From contig HF985373.1 of assembly GCA_000432015.1 (NCBI GenBank), forward strand, positions 1 through 30,926: a DNA stretch of 30,926 nucleotides, written 5' to 3'. A model generated the notes under the pieces. It saw nothing but the letters and a program-made list of their open reading frames with translations, made no database searches and was not told where the DNA came from. The position numbers were made by a program, and so were the translations under genes. This document shows positions 8,023-16,717 of the stretch, piece by piece. Source of the DNA: Clostridium sp. CAG:1024 (GTDB taxonomy: Bacteria > Bacillota > Clostridia > Christensenellales > CAG-138). The stretch's first letter is position 1, and each line of letters begins with the position of its first letter.

Positions 8023-8846
8023 ATGCAATCTCAAATCATCGCCATTGCCAATCAAAAGGGCGGCGTTGGTAAAACCACCACCTGTGCCAATCTGGGCATT
8101 GGCTTGGCGCAGGAAGGAAAGAAAGTGCTGTTGGTCGACAGCGACCCACAGGGATCACTCACCATCAGCCTTGGTTACGACCGTCCTGACCAACTGCCAA
8201 TCACCCTTTCCGACATCATGGAAAAGGTCATGGATGAAAATCCTATCGCACCCCATGAGGGTGTTCTTTCCCACGATGAAGGCGTTTCCCTTATGCCTGC
8301 CAATATCAGCTTGTCCGGCATGGAGGTATCCCTCGTCAACGCTATGAACAGAGAAAAGATACTCAAACAATATCTGGATAGCGTGAAGCGCCAGTACGAC
8401 TATGTGCTCATCGACTGTATGCCTTCCCTTGGTATGCTGACCATCAACGCCCTTGCCGCTGCGGACAGCGTGATTATCCCTGTACAGGCACAGTACCTTC
8501 CCGCCAAGGGCTTGGAGCAGCTTTTGCAGACCGTCAACAAAGTGCGACGGCAGATCAATCCCAAGTTGAAAATCAGAGGTATCCTGCTCACTATGGTAGA
8601 CAACCGCACCAAAACTATGCAAGGGAGATCAGCACCTTGCTGCGGGATACCTACGGCAGTAAAATCAAGGTCTTTGCAACGGATATTCCTCATTCCGTCC
8701 GTGCTGCTGAGATCAGCGCTGAGGGCAAGAGCATCTATTCCCACGATTCAAAGGGTAAAGTCGCAGAGGCATACCGAGAGCTGACCAAGGAGGTGCTAAA
8801 GATTGAAAAGCAACGGCAAAAAGCTAAGTCTGACCTCTTACGATGA
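8023..8846 (+). pseudogene. parA: ParA/Soj ATPase of an ICE, frameshifted
   Basis: The first frame starts at ATG 8023 (AAGGAGG upstream) with the deviant Walker A KGGVGKTT near residues 11-18, LLVDSDPQGS and YDYVLIDCMPSLGM, which are diagnostic of ParA partition ATPases. After VDNRTK (8593-8613) the frame breaks at an A4 run (8611-8614). The other frame continues the family sequence as LLRDTYGSKIKVF, IPHSVRAAEIS and SIYSHDSKGKVAEAYREL, ending at 8846. One missing A (A5 to A4) would restore TKNYAREI. If real, the C-terminal third is lost and element maintenance would fail; it could also be a sequencing error in a homopolymer. The gene overlaps parB by 44 nt. Confidence 0.85.
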
Positions 8847-9741
8847 TATCTTCACCACAGAGGATGCAAGGCAGGAAGATCAACGAGGACGGGTCGTGGA
8901 AATCCCGCTGGGCAAGCTCCAGCACTTTCACGACCACCCCTTTCAGGTGCGTCACGACCAAGCCTTACAGGATATGGCAGACAGTATCAAAGAATACGGC
9001 GTACTATCTCCCGCTCTTGCGCGACCGCTCCCAGATGGCGGCGGATATGAAGTAATCTCCGGCAATCGCCGGTTGGAAGCCTGCATCCTTGCAGGGATGC
9101 AAACCATGCCGGTGATCGTGCGGGATATGACCGACGATGAAGCTATCATCGCCATGGTAGATGCTAATTTACAAAGAGAAAATATCTTGCCAAGCGAACG
9201 GGCTTATGCTTACAAAATGAAATTGGAAGCCATAAAAAGGCAGGGATTTAGGGCAGATTTAACTTCTGGACAAGTTGTCCAGAAGTCCAAAACTTCCGTA
9301 GAAAGAGTTGCAGAGCAAGCCGGGGAAAGCTACAAACAGGTTCAACGCTACATCCGCCTGACCGAACTCATCCCGCCCATACTGGATATGGTGGATGGCG
9401 TTACTGAGCAGAAGATAGCTTTCAACCCTGCGGTAGAGCTTTCCTATCTTACCCTCTCTGAACAGACCATGTTGCTGGACGCAATGGCGGCGCAGGAAGC
9501 TACGCCGTCACTATCCCAAGCACAGCGGCTCAAGAAGTTCAGCCAACAGGGAAAACTGTCCGAAGACGTGATGATGGCAATCATGTCCGAGGAAAAGAAA
9601 GAGGTTGACCGCATCACACTCACCACAACCACGCTGTCCAAGTATTTCCCTAAGTCCTATACACCTAAGAAGATGGAAGAAACCATCATCAAGCTGTTAG
9701 AGCAATGGCAGCGAAAACGACAACATGAGCAAGAACGGTAG
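8803..9741 (+). CDS. parB: ParB/Spo0J-family partition protein
   Basis: This is a 312-residue ICE-type ParB that would bind centromere-like sites and partner ParA in element maintenance. The start is TTG 8803, chosen because AAGGAGGTG lies 7 nt upstream and no ATG fits; it overlaps the end of parA, implying coupled translation. The N-terminal nuclease/CTPase-like domain shows VVEIPLGKLQHFHDHPF, ISGNRRLEA and NLQRENILPSERA; a helix-turn-helix lies around VAEQAGESYKQVQRYIRL. The QRENI and GNRR-type motifs match the CTP-binding region of ParB. The frame is intact, unlike parA. Confidence 0.9.
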   Translation: MKSNGKKLSLTSYDDIFTTEDARQEDQRGRVVEIPLGKLQHFHDHPFQVRHDQALQDMADSIKEYGVLSPALARPLPDGGGYEVISGNRRLEACILAGMQTMPVIVRDMTDDEAIIAMVDANLQRENILPSERAYAYKMKLEAIKRQGFRADLTSGQVVQKSKTSVERVAEQAGESYKQVQRYIRLTELIPPILDMVDGVTEQKIAFNPAVELSYLTLSEQTMLLDAMAAQEATPSLSQAQRLKKFSQQGKLSEDVMMAIMSEEKKEVDRITLTTTTLSKYFPKSYTPKKMEETIIKLLEQWQRKRQHEQER

Positions 9742-9839
9742 GCATAAGAAATACCGTTTGCATGTCTTTCATTTTTCATGTATGATAAACAAGAAAGTGT
9801 GCAAGATAATGTGCAAGATGATTCTTCGGAGGACGCTAC

Positions 9840-10832
9840 ATGGAACACTATTCACCCCCATATACGATTACCGACGAAATACTTGCATTGGTTGCCAGTA
9901 TATCGGAAAAACTGGGCAGAATCAGTACGGTTCACGCATTGGAGACGAAACCTCATCTGCGCCGGAATAACCGAATCAAGTCCATTCATTCTTCACTACG
10001 CATTGAAGCAAACTCCCTCTCTTTAGGTCAGGTAAGAGATGTTCTGAATGGTCGTCTTGTCCTAGGAGAACAAAGGGAAATTCAAGAGGTTAAAAACGCT
10101 TACGCCGCCTATGAAAAGCTCCCGGAAATCGATCCTTTTGATTTGGAAGAATTAAAAGAGCTGCATGGTATCATGACGCAGTTTATCGAAGATGAGTCCG
10201 GCATGTTCCGCACAGGAGAAGAGGGCGTGTTTCGTGGGGATCGATGCATTTTTGTAGCGCCACCGGCTATACGTGTGCCCGACCTGATGGAAGACCTGTT
10301 CTCATGGATGACCCGTAGCAAGAAAACGCTGCACCCTTTGATTCTTTCGGCAATTTTCCATTATGAATTTGTCTTTATCCATCCCTTTGCGGATGGGAAC
10401 GGCAGAATGGCGCGGCTTTGGCATACGGCGATTCTTTCCAAATGGAAGCCGATCTTTGCCTATATTCCGTTGGAAAGTCAGATTGAGCGATTTCAGGATG
10501 ACTACTATGAAGCCATCGCCGCCTGTCATAAAGAAGGCGCATCCAATATCTTTGTGGAGTTCATGCTCCATCAGATCGATCAGGTTCTGGATGAGCTGAC
10601 CGTGCAGATTGCAGAGGACGACAGGCAGCAGTCCGTTTGCGTCCAAAAACTTCTCTCGGTTATGGATTACGATATTCCCTATACTGCAGCGGAATTGATG
10701 GAGAGGCTTCAGCTCAAATCCAGAAACGCATTGCGGAACAACTATTTATCTCCGGCTATGGATTTGAATTTGGTGGAGATGACCATTCCTGACAAACCCA
10801 ACAGTCGTAATCAGCGATACATCAGAAAGTAA
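9840..10832 (+). CDS. Fic-domain AMP-transferase with internal inhibitory helix
   Basis: A 330-residue Fic protein that probably transfers AMP (or another nucleotide) to a target protein. The catalytic motif HPFADGNGRMAR is complete at residues 181-192. An inhibitory-helix-like motif, SSLRIEAN, is at 51-58, N-terminal to the Fic domain, placing it among class II, self-inhibited Fic proteins; alanine follows the key glutamate where Gly or Asn is usual. The C-terminal 70 residues look like a winged-helix domain. Start ATG 9840 has GGAGG about 8 nt upstream. The stop is immediately followed by the interior of an adhesin gene, so this gene may have arrived with, or caused, the deletion that removed the adhesin's 5' part. 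Confidence 0.88.
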   Translation: MEHYSPPYTITDEILALVASISEKLGRISTVHALETKPHLRRNNRIKSIHSSLRIEANSLSLGQVRDVLNGRLVLGEQREIQEVKNAYAAYEKLPEIDPFDLEELKELHGIMTQFIEDESGMFRTGEEGVFRGDRCIFVAPPAIRVPDLMEDLFSWMTRSKKTLHPLILSAIFHYEFVFIHPFADGNGRMARLWHTAILSKWKPIFAYIPLESQIERFQDDYYEAIAACHKEGASNIFVEFMLHQIDQVLDELTVQIAEDDRQQSVCVQKLLSVMDYDIPYTAAELMERLQLKSRNALRNNYLSPAMDLNLVEMTIPDKPNSRNQRYIRK

Positions 10833-10974
10833 CAAATTACAAATAGGTCACTTTACTATCTATGGGCTGTCTGCAGCACAGTACACCGTTAGCGAAGTTT
10901 CCGCGCCCGACGGCTACACTAAGGATGCAGATAAGACAGTCACCGTAAGCAACAGCGGCAAGGCTACCGTCACC

Positions 10975-13425
10975 ATGGCGGACAGCCCCATGGCGCTTCG
11001 CTTCAACAAAACCGATGCCCTGAGAGGAAGCACCATCGACGGCGGTAAGTTCAGCCTGTATAGCGGCGAAGAACTCATCAAGCTCCGCAAGGTGGAAGAT
11101 GGTGTATATGCGCCTGCAGCAAACGGCAGCACCACCTTTGCCACTCACAACGGCTCTGCCCTGATCGCACCCCTTGCCGCAGGCAGCTACACTATTTCCG
11201 AAGAACAGGCTCCCGATGGCTTCGCAGCGGCTGCAGATGTGAGCGCCACCGTTACCGAAAGCAGCACTTCCGCCAATCCTGCTGTGGCAGCTATGCAGGA
11301 CAAGCCCCTTGCGCTTACCGTGAACAAAGTATCTTCCATTACGAAGCAGCCCATCGGCGGCGCAGTGTTCCGCCTGTACGACAGCCGCGGCAACGCCATC
11401 AAGGTATCTGCCATGGCAGGTCATGGCGGTTGGTTTGCCGTGGATGCAGACGGCGATGATGACTTCACCATTCCCGCATCCGGCACTGCTTCCGTCCTGT
11501 ATCTCCCTCAGGGCAGCTATGAGTTGAAAGAGGTCTCTGCACCCGATGGATACGCCGTGGGCCGTGGTACAACTTCTGTTGTTGTGGGCAGCTATAACAC
11601 CTATACTACAGCTGCTTCTGTCACCGTAGAGAACGAACCTCTTGCTATGCTGCTGGACAAGGTGGATGCTTCCGACAAATCTCCCCTTGAGAATGTGGTA
11701 TTCAAAATCAAAGACAGCAGAGGCAACTATCTTCGCTTTACCAGGCAGGATGACGGCAGTTACTATGTGACCGCTGACGGCGAGGACACACTCAAGACCG
11801 ATGCAGATGGATTTGCCAGTGTCCTGTTTATCCCTGTTGGCACATATACGCTGGAGGAACAGCAGCATCCCGGCTTTGCACCCACCGAAGCGCAGGAGTT
11901 CACCGTCACCGCAGAGAACACCGCAAGCTATCCTGCAAAGGTGGGCGTGGAAAACTGGCCTCTGTACTTTGAGCTGGAAAAGACAGATAAGCTAACGGGC
12001 AACGCCCTTGCAAACGTACCCTTCAAACTTATCGACAGCTCCGGCAATGCGCTCCGTTATACCCAGCAGGAGGATGGCAGTTATAAAGTCATCGCATCCG
12101 GTGCGGATACCTTCCTGACGGATGTTGATGGTAAGGCGCTGATCTCCCATATCCCCGAGGGCAGCTATAAGCTGGTGGAACAGACCTATGATATGTACGC
12201 TACCCATGCGGAAGTGATCGTTGCAGTAGCAGATACCAACACGGAAGCCACTCCCGCAAATACAAGTCTTGAAAACTGTCCTACTGCCTTTGTTCTGACT
12301 AAGGTAGATGCAGAGACCAAAGCTGCACTGGATAACGTAAAGTTCACCCTGAAAGATGCGTCCGGAAATGTGGTGCCCATCGCCCTGATGGATGATTGCA
12401 CCTACCGTCCTGCCTATGCGGTTGGAGAGGATACCGTTGCTATCAGCAACGCCATACTGACCACGGATGGCAACGGTGAAATCGTGATCCACTATCTCAA
12501 GCACGGTGCTTACACCCTGATTGAGCAGCAGAAAGCGGGATATGCGCCTTTGAAGGACATCTCCTTTGAGATCACTCCTGCCTATTCTACCGAAGCGCCC
12601 CTTGCCATGACCGTGGAGAATATTCCCGGTACGCTTGTCATTTCCAAGACGGATGCTGTTACGAAGGCAGCGCTGCCCGGTACCCGTTTCAAGGTGCTGG
12701 ACGAAAGCGGCAATGTCATCAAACTGGTACAGGAGAACGGTGTATATCGCCCTGCCAAAGCCACCAAAACCGGCATGGATGAACTGACCGTGGGTGCTGA
12801 CGGTACTGCCACTGTGAAGTACATCACCGGCAAAGTGACCATCCGTGAAAGCGGCGCACCCGCAGGTTATGCCTATGCAGCGGATGCTACTGCAACCGTG
12901 GGTATGACCGCCATTTCCCATGAGAATGGCGATGCCGCCCTTGCCATGGAGTCCGTGGAGATTTCCGACCAGCCCCTTGCGCTGAGAATCAGCAAGATCC
13001 ACGCAAAGACGCTGAAACCCCTGAAGGGTGCTGCCTTTGAAATCCGCAGCAGCGATGGCACTACGCCCATGACCTTTGAACTGAAGGACGGTGTCTATTG
13101 GTGCAGCAAGGCGGGCAGCATTACCACCATTACCATGGATGAAAACGCACAGGCGCTTGTTTGCGGCCTACCTGCCGCTAAGTACAAGCTGGTGGAAACC
13201 GTTGTTCCCAACGGATTCTTCCCTGCGCCTGCACAGGACTTTACCGTGCAGCTCACGGATACCTACGAAAAGCCCCTTGAGATCACCGTCACCAACACCC
13301 CCGAAGTCAAGCTGGGGCTTGACTCTGACAAGTGGGACGATGTGCTGCTGATGGGCGGCGGCATTCTGCTGCTTGCAGGCGCTGCAACATTCATTTTCAT
13401 CAGAAAGCGCAGAACTACCAGATAA
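10975..13425 (+). CDS. SpaA/Cna_B-repeat surface adhesin, 5'-truncated
   Basis: Adhesin coding sequence begins right after the Fic stop (in frame from about 10843, reading HFTIYGLSAAQYTVSEVSAP) but the first ATG is 10975. No signal peptide or ribosome site is present, so the gene has lost its 5' part and is probably not secreted. What remains (816 residues) holds seven complete SpaA/Cna_B-type beta-sandwich repeats plus a partial one; each starts with a lysine in a pattern such as LxxxKxD and ends with a GxYxLxE segment, as in isopeptide-bonded pilin domains. The C-terminus is a membrane helix (VLLMGGGILLLAGAATFIFI) and a basic tail. No LPxTG-type sorting motif precedes it. A sortase gene follows. 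Confidence 0.82.
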   Translation: MADSPMALRFNKTDALRGSTIDGGKFSLYSGEELIKLRKVEDGVYAPAANGSTTFATHNGSALIAPLAAGSYTISEEQAPDGFAAAADVSATVTESSTSANPAVAAMQDKPLALTVNKVSSITKQPIGGAVFRLYDSRGNAIKVSAMAGHGGWFAVDADGDDDFTIPASGTASVLYLPQGSYELKEVSAPDGYAVGRGTTSVVVGSYNTYTTAASVTVENEPLAMLLDKVDASDKSPLENVVFKIKDSRGNYLRFTRQDDGSYYVTADGEDTLKTDADGFASVLFIPVGTYTLEEQQHPGFAPTEAQEFTVTAENTASYPAKVGVENWPLYFELEKTDKLTGNALANVPFKLIDSSGNALRYTQQEDGSYKVIASGADTFLTDVDGKALISHIPEGSYKLVEQTYDMYATHAEVIVAVADTNTEATPANTSLENCPTAFVLTKVDAETKAALDNVKFTLKDASGNVVPIALMDDCTYRPAYAVGEDTVAISNAILTTDGNGEIVIHYLKHGAYTLIEQQKAGYAPLKDISFEITPAYSTEAPLAMTVENIPGTLVISKTDAVTKAALPGTRFKVLDESGNVIKLVQENGVYRPAKATKTGMDELTVGADGTATVKYITGKVTIRESGAPAGYAYAADATATVGMTAISHENGDAALAMESVEISDQPLALRISKIHAKTLKPLKGAAFEIRSSDGTTPMTFELKDGVYWCSKAGSITTITMDENAQALVCGLPAAKYKLVETVVPNGFFPAPAQDFTVQLTDTYEKPLEITVTNTPEVKLGLDSDKWDDVLLMGGGILLLAGAATFIFIRKRRTTR

Positions 13426-13437
13426 GGACTGAATGAG

Positions 13438-13468
13438 AAGCGGGAGGCATTTGCCTCCTGTTTCGCTT
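13438..13468 (+). terminator. Hairpin between adhesin and sortase
   Basis: GGAGGC (13443-13448) pairs with GCCTCC (13453-13458), with an outer AAGCG/CGCTT pairing. It lacks a good U-run, so it may be a weak terminator or an mRNA-processing or stability element. Confidence 0.4.
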
Positions 13469-13480
13469 TATGAGGTATGT

Positions 13481-14149
13481 ATGAAAAAGACAGTTTTCGC
13501 TCTGTTGATCCTGCTTTGCATTGTATTTGGTGCTTACTTGGGCTTTCACTATTCGATTTTCACAATCCCGCAGCGAACATCACAAGTGCTGGTCGGTGAA
13601 ATCGTTACTCCTGCACCCACAGAGCAGACACAAAAACCAAGTATTGCGCCATCTCAGCCAACAGCAGAACAGCCCTTACAGGAAATCTATCCTGTCACAA
13701 TACCCGATATCCTACCTGTGGAGGAATCCGTAGAGAAATCCGCGCCCTACAATGCCAATGGCATCCTTGGGCACCTTATCTACGATGGTAAAAGCGTCGT
13801 TGTGCGGGATGATATTGATGCAGACACCTTAGAGAAAAGTCCCGGATGGGTGCCGGACAGCTCACTACCCGGTAACTCCGGTATGAGTATCATCTTCGGG
13901 CACAGAAACCGCAAGCATTTGAAGCTGATCGAACCTATCGAGGTGGGCGATACCATCTCTTTTCGCTTTGTATCCGACAATCGCTTGGTGTCCTATGAGG
14001 TGACGGATGTACAGATCTTCGAGAAAACCTCTGACTGGACGCTGCCTGTAACGGATGAAGATGTATTGGTGCTTGTGACCTGCTATCCCTTTGAATATAC
14101 AGGCAATGCACCGGGTAAGTTTCAGGTGCTTGCAAGGCTTATTCGATAA
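13481..14149 (+). CDS. Sortase
   Basis: A 222-residue membrane-anchored transpeptidase. ATG 13481 gives an N-terminal membrane helix (residues 4-23), then a Pro/Thr/Gln-rich linker and the sortase domain. Catalytic residues are H131 (in IIFGHRN), C191 (in LVLVTCYPF, the TLxTC motif) and R209 (in FQVLARLI). It would link surface proteins to cell-wall peptide or build pili; its natural partner is the upstream adhesin, which however shows no canonical sorting motif. An in-frame upstream start (13433) would add residues encoded by the hairpin and is unlikely. Confidence 0.88.
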   Translation: MKKTVFALLILLCIVFGAYLGFHYSIFTIPQRTSQVLVGEIVTPAPTEQTQKPSIAPSQPTAEQPLQEIYPVTIPDILPVEESVEKSAPYNANGILGHLIYDGKSVVVRDDIDADTLEKSPGWVPDSSLPGNSGMSIIFGHRNRKHLKLIEPIEVGDTISFRFVSDNRLVSYEVTDVQIFEKTSDWTLPVTDEDVLVLVTCYPFEYTGNAPGKFQVLARLIR

Positions 14150-14244
14150 AACATCGTGAACAGAGGGAAACGAAACATGATTTCCAGTTTACTTCACTCC
14201 GGAATATGATATAATAAGATTATCAAAAAAAGGAGGCGCATTGT

Positions 14245-14424
14245 ATGAAAAATGCAGCAATGACCCGCGAAAAAAAAGTCAGCAATGCGTTTGGAATTGT
14301 TACGGTTGAAGGCAAGCGCCCATCCAAAACTGCTATGGAAGTTTCCCGACGCTATGCAAGCGGAGAGATCAGTGCTGTTCAAGCAAAACAGCTATACTTA
14401 AAAGCCAACAAGTTAGTGCCATAA
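14245..14424 (+). CDS. VbhA-like antitoxin (Fic inhibitor)
   Basis: A 59-residue protein with AAGGAGG 8 nt before ATG 14245, 32 nt upstream of a Fic toxin gene. It resembles the VbhA antitoxin family: a VEGKRPS segment near residues 19-25 followed by SRRYASGEISAVQAKQLYL. In this family a helix with an (S/T)xxxE(G/N) motif blocks ATP in the Fic active site. Here the E-G pair is kept, but the residue four before Glu is Ile rather than Ser/Thr. Function is inferred from the pairing and the conserved pattern. A TATAATA-like -10 lies upstream at about 14208-14214. Confidence 0.75.
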   Translation: MKNAAMTREKKVSNAFGIVTVEGKRPSKTAMEVSRRYASGEISAVQAKQLYLKANKLVP

Positions 14425-14456
14425 CCGGCACTTTCTTCATTTAGAAGGAGAATACT

Positions 14457-15170
14457 ATGCCTGATCCTTATCTGTACCCCAACACCAATGTTCTTATCAA
14501 CAAATTTGATATTCAGGATGCCAAACGTCTTTCAGAAGTAGAAAACGATTTGGTATACATTAAACTCTTTGAAGTAGACGACTTCATGCAGGATTTATCC
14601 TTTGATACGGCTGGCTTAAAAGCATTGCACCATTATCTGTTTGAAGATATCTATGATTGGGCAGGTAATTTCCGCACCATCAACATCTTCAAGATTGAAC
14701 GAGTTATTCCGGGGAAATCCGTAGAATATGGCGATCATACCCAGCTTCAGCGATTACTTGATGCTGCATTTTTCGACTTGGATGAAACCCGGTGGGATGA
14801 GCTGTCAAAAGAAGCTCGAGCGAAAGTCTTTTCAAGGATGTTTGCACGCATTTGGCAGATTCATCCTTTCCGTGAAGGTAACACCCGTACTGTCACCACG
14901 TTTATGCTGGGATATGCCAATCGGCATGGGATAGCAATTGATGGCTCGTTGCTCTCTAAGTACAATGCCTACGTCAGAGAATCGCTTGTCATGGCGTCGA
15001 TAGGAGAGTATTCAGAATACGAGCATCTTGAAAAGATCATTTTGGATGCCATGGGTGATGCGGACGGATCTGAAACAGATGCAACCGAAGAAGCAACCGA
15101 ACAGTACGCTAAAATCAACGAATACGAGGTCAAAGACTACTATTACCGTCAGTTTGAAACAGACAAATAA
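14457..15170 (+). CDS. Fic/DOC toxin paired with VbhA-like antitoxin
   Basis: A 237-residue class I Fic protein (inhibitor on a separate polypeptide). The core motif is HPFREGNTRT at residues 136-145. The flap-like NFRTINIFKI near 71-80 and the N-terminal YPNTNVLIN segment are typical of plasmid/ICE Fic toxins. ATG 14457 has AAGGAG 8 nt upstream. By family it AMPylates a target, in the best-studied cases type II topoisomerase subunits, arresting growth unless the antitoxin is present. The acidic C-terminal tail (DADGSETDATEEATEQY) is probably disordered. The pair would stabilise the element. Confidence 0.9.
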   Translation: MPDPYLYPNTNVLINKFDIQDAKRLSEVENDLVYIKLFEVDDFMQDLSFDTAGLKALHHYLFEDIYDWAGNFRTINIFKIERVIPGKSVEYGDHTQLQRLLDAAFFDLDETRWDELSKEARAKVFSRMFARIWQIHPFREGNTRTVTTFMLGYANRHGIAIDGSLLSKYNAYVRESLVMASIGEYSEYEHLEKIILDAMGDADGSETDATEEATEQYAKINEYEVKDYYYRQFETDK

Positions 15171-15256
15171 ACCTTAAAATCCATACTGTTCTTAGAAAGG
15201 CACATGTGCAATCATGTGTCTTTTTCTTTACCCAAAAATCAGAAAGGAGCTATGCC

Positions 15257-16669
15257 ATGGAACAAAAAAGCAGCAAAGACCGCTTGCGGGAGATCACCGA
15301 CAGCATCGAACAGGGCATCAAAGACCTGTTTGAAAGCGAGAAATACAAACAGTACCTTCGCACCATGTCACGCTTTCACCGATACTCCGTCAACAACACG
15401 TTGCTGATTGCAATGCAGCGCCCGGATGCTACCCGCGTTGCAGGATATAACAAATGGCGGGATCAGTTTGGACGGCATGTGCGCAAGGGCGAAAAGGGCA
15501 TCCAGATCATTGCACCCACACCATATAAAAAGAAAATTGAAGAAATCAAAATAGACCCCGATACCAAAGCGCCTCTGCTGGATAAGGACGGGAACGCCAT
15601 CATGGAGGAAAAGGAGATTAAAATCCCCATGTTCCGAGTGGTATCCGTCTTTGACGTTTCCCAGACCGAGGGCAGACCGCTGCCGCAGCTTGCAAACACC
15701 CTCACGGGCAAGGTAGAGCAATATGATGTGTTCATGGAAGCGCTTCGCCGCTCATCACCCCTTCCCATAGAAGAAGCCGCCATGCAGGACAGCGCGGATG
15801 GTTTCCTGAGCCTGAAAGACCAAAAGATCTGTATCCGCAAAGGCATGAGCGAAGTGCAGACCGTGTGCGCTGCAATCCATGAGATTGCTCATGCAAAGCT
15901 GCATAATACCGTCTTGCCCATCCCTGAAAACGCACCGCTGTATCAGGAGGTAGAGATTTTTGATATCCCCGCTTTGTTCTCCAATGGACGGATTGCAAGC
16001 GAGAATATTCCTGAAGGGCTGTTCCGATATGACCTTCGCGGTTCGGATTACGATCCCGGCTATCCCGTTACGGTGGAAGAACGAGTGGTCGTGAACCACG
16101 CAGGTACAATACTTACCGCAAAACCTCTTAAACTTCCCGAAAGCGGCAGACTTGCTCTCACGGACGAAGAAGGACTGAACTTTACGGGCGGCGAGATCAC
16201 AGCGTATCAATTCCGTGAGGAACAGAAGAAAGACCGCCACACCGAAGAAGTGGAAGCGGAAAGCATCTCCTACACGGTTTGCCAGTACTACGGCATCGAA
16301 ACCGCCGACAACAGCTTTGGATATATCGCAGGCTGGTCACAGGGTAAGGATTTGCAGGAGCTTCGGGCAAGCCTTGAAACCATCAACCATACCGCATCGG
16401 AACTCATTACGGATATCGACCGCAACTTTGCAGAGGTATGCAAGGAACGCAATATTACGCTTGCGGTTGCAGAACAGTCCAAGGAAGCCATGTATCAGCT
16501 TGACGACAGTATGCTGCTGCATCTTCAGCCTACGGACAACGGATATGACTACACCATTTACGACAGCGCAGACAAGCACATCCTGGACGGCGGCAGGCTT
16601 TCGGATTCTGCATTGGATATTACCGCTGCACAGCGTGCGGTGTTTGTCCTACTTGATTTTTACCGATAG
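15257..16669 (+). CDS. ArdC-like antirestriction protein (ssDNA-binding + metallopeptidase)
   Basis: A 470-residue protein with an N-terminal ArdC single-stranded-DNA-binding domain (about residues 8-150; SVNNTLLIAMQRPDATRVAG, KGEKGIQI) and a zinc-metallopeptidase domain with HEIAHAKLH at 198-206; a possible third ligand glutamate is in EVEAESISYTVCQYYGI. Such proteins protect incoming plasmid or ICE DNA from restriction. The C-terminal part (YDYTIYD, DGGRLSD) resembles the accessory domain of ICE versions, which in my recollection continue further, so the gene may be 3'-truncated at the element boundary. ATG 15257 has AAGGAG about 8 nt upstream. Recognisable ICE sequence ends here. Confidence 0.83.
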   Translation: MEQKSSKDRLREITDSIEQGIKDLFESEKYKQYLRTMSRFHRYSVNNTLLIAMQRPDATRVAGYNKWRDQFGRHVRKGEKGIQIIAPTPYKKKIEEIKIDPDTKAPLLDKDGNAIMEEKEIKIPMFRVVSVFDVSQTEGRPLPQLANTLTGKVEQYDVFMEALRRSSPLPIEEAAMQDSADGFLSLKDQKICIRKGMSEVQTVCAAIHEIAHAKLHNTVLPIPENAPLYQEVEIFDIPALFSNGRIASENIPEGLFRYDLRGSDYDPGYPVTVEERVVVNHAGTILTAKPLKLPESGRLALTDEEGLNFTGGEITAYQFREEQKKDRHTEEVEAESISYTVCQYYGIETADNSFGYIAGWSQGKDLQELRASLETINHTASELITDIDRNFAEVCKERNITLAVAEQSKEAMYQLDDSMLLHLQPTDNGYDYTIYDSADKHILDGGRLSDSALDITAAQRAVFVLLDFYR

Positions 16670-16717
16670 CCGCTATAAACTTACATTATGTAAGCTAAAA
16701 GCATGCGTTCCGCTTAA

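Noticed and set aside
9725..10026. Two frames (9725, 9778) between parB and the Fic gene
   Set aside because: Both overlap the start of the intact Fic gene in other frames and lack well-spaced ribosome sites; the repeated GTGCAAGAT bases there look like leader sequence.
10837..11868. Long minus-strand frames across the adhesin gene (also 11992-13002)
   Set aside because: They are mirror frames of a repetitive, codon-biased coding region; the plus-strand reading gives clear SpaA repeats.
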